Below are positions 63,750 to 64,000 of a stretch of 64,000 bases of DNA, in pieces. The DNA lies in NCBI GenBank assembly GCA_910575005.1, contig CAJTCL010000013.1:1-64000 (forward strand), in the 5' to 3' direction. Position numbers and translations under genes: made by a program. Under the pieces are notes generated by a model, which made no database searches, had not been told where the DNA came from, and saw only the letters and a program-made list of their open reading frames with translations. This stretch comes from Lachnospiraceae bacterium. GTDB lineage: Bacteria; Bacillota; Clostridia; Lachnospirales; Lachnospiraceae. Position 1 is the first letter of the stretch. Each line of letters opens with the position of its first letter.

Positions 63750-64000
63750 ATGGAAAAACATATTACAACACCAATTACTGCAGAGGTGACAAGAGATCTT
63801 CATGCAGGAGATTATGTATATATTTCAGGGATGATCTATGTGGCGAGAGATGCCGCGCACAAACGATTTATGGAGGCATTGAATCAAGGGGAAGAACTGC
63901 CGTTTTCATTGGAAGATTCTGTGATTTATTATATGGGACCCTCCCCAGCCAGAGAGGGGCGTCCGATTGGTTCTGCTGGTCCTACAACGGCAAGCCGTAT
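63750..64000 (+). CDS. Fumarate hydratase class I, beta subunit (partial)
   Basis: ATG 63750 with CAGGAGG at 63738-63744 opens a frame that runs off the window end: MEKHITTPITAEVTRDLHAG, then YVYISGMIYVARDAAHKRF and YYMGPSPAREGRPIGSAGPT. These 83 codons match the N-terminus of the beta subunit, which completes the active site with the alpha subunit. A full-length gene would need roughly another 300 bases beyond the window. Confidence 0.93.
   Translation, partial: MEKHITTPITAEVTRDLHAGDYVYISGMIYVARDAAHKRFMEALNQGEELPFSLEDSVIYYMGPSPAREGRPIGSAGPTTASR

Overview
The window is a low-GC Firmicutes chromosome segment spanning the replication origin. The dnaA-dnaN-S4 protein-recF-gyrB-gyrA order, the AT-rich DnaA-box clusters and the style of the secreted proteins (very large, lysine-rich, ending in bacterial Ig-like repeats with no LPXTG motif) point to an anaerobic gut Clostridia, most likely Lachnospiraceae. 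The genus cannot be fixed from sequence alone. No rRNA, tRNA, CRISPR array or intact transposase was seen.

Layout. 1-9400: bipartite oriC and the six replication genes. 9400-9800: a start-less remnant of a surface-protein C-terminus. 9.9-11.6 kb: an unusual C_GCAxxG_C_C / degenerate GGDEF / EAL fusion. 11.7-50.8 kb: an island of secreted arabinose-releasing enzymes: one GH51 alpha-L-arabinofuranosidase, two paralogous GH127 beta-L-arabinofuranosidases in tandem, a third divergent GH127, and an enzyme-free protein with three carbohydrate-binding modules. Between these lie a PIN/Phd toxin-antitoxin module that splits an older RelE/HigB-like toxin gene, an ABC-class ATPase divergent from an XpaC-TelA pair, a secreted HExxH protein, and a YesM/YesN-type two-component system followed by a sugar-binding lipoprotein without permeases.

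50.9-59.3 kb: an OmpR-type two-component system followed by a lipoprotein, two ABC permease-like membrane proteins, an ABC ATPase and two membrane-anchored extracytoplasmic proteins. This looks like one export or envelope-stress module. The 3' end of its first permease is triplicated with an exact 71-bp period. 59.4-62.0 kb: a DUF2975 membrane protein, a small XRE regulator and a DUF4173-like membrane protein. 62.0-62.8 kb: no conventional gene, but a structured palindromic element, diverged direct repeats and what looks like a complete type I toxin-antitoxin locus (33-residue hydrophobic peptide with a convergent antisense RNA). 62.9-64.0 kb: two-subunit class I fumarase, with the beta subunit cut by the window end.

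How it fits together. The inferred physiology is extracellular removal of alpha- and beta-linked L-arabinofuranose from plant cell-wall glycans such as arabinan, arabinogalactan and hydroxyproline-rich glycoproteins. The enzymes are probably held at the surface by basic Ig-like tails and binding modules. The YesM/YesN pair and its neighbouring binding protein are plausible sensors for the released sugars. The most novel-looking items are the split toxin gene, the candidate type I toxin-antitoxin locus, the 71-bp triplicated gene tail, the CGD-type binding domain shared by the twin GH127s, and the redox-family/EAL fusion.
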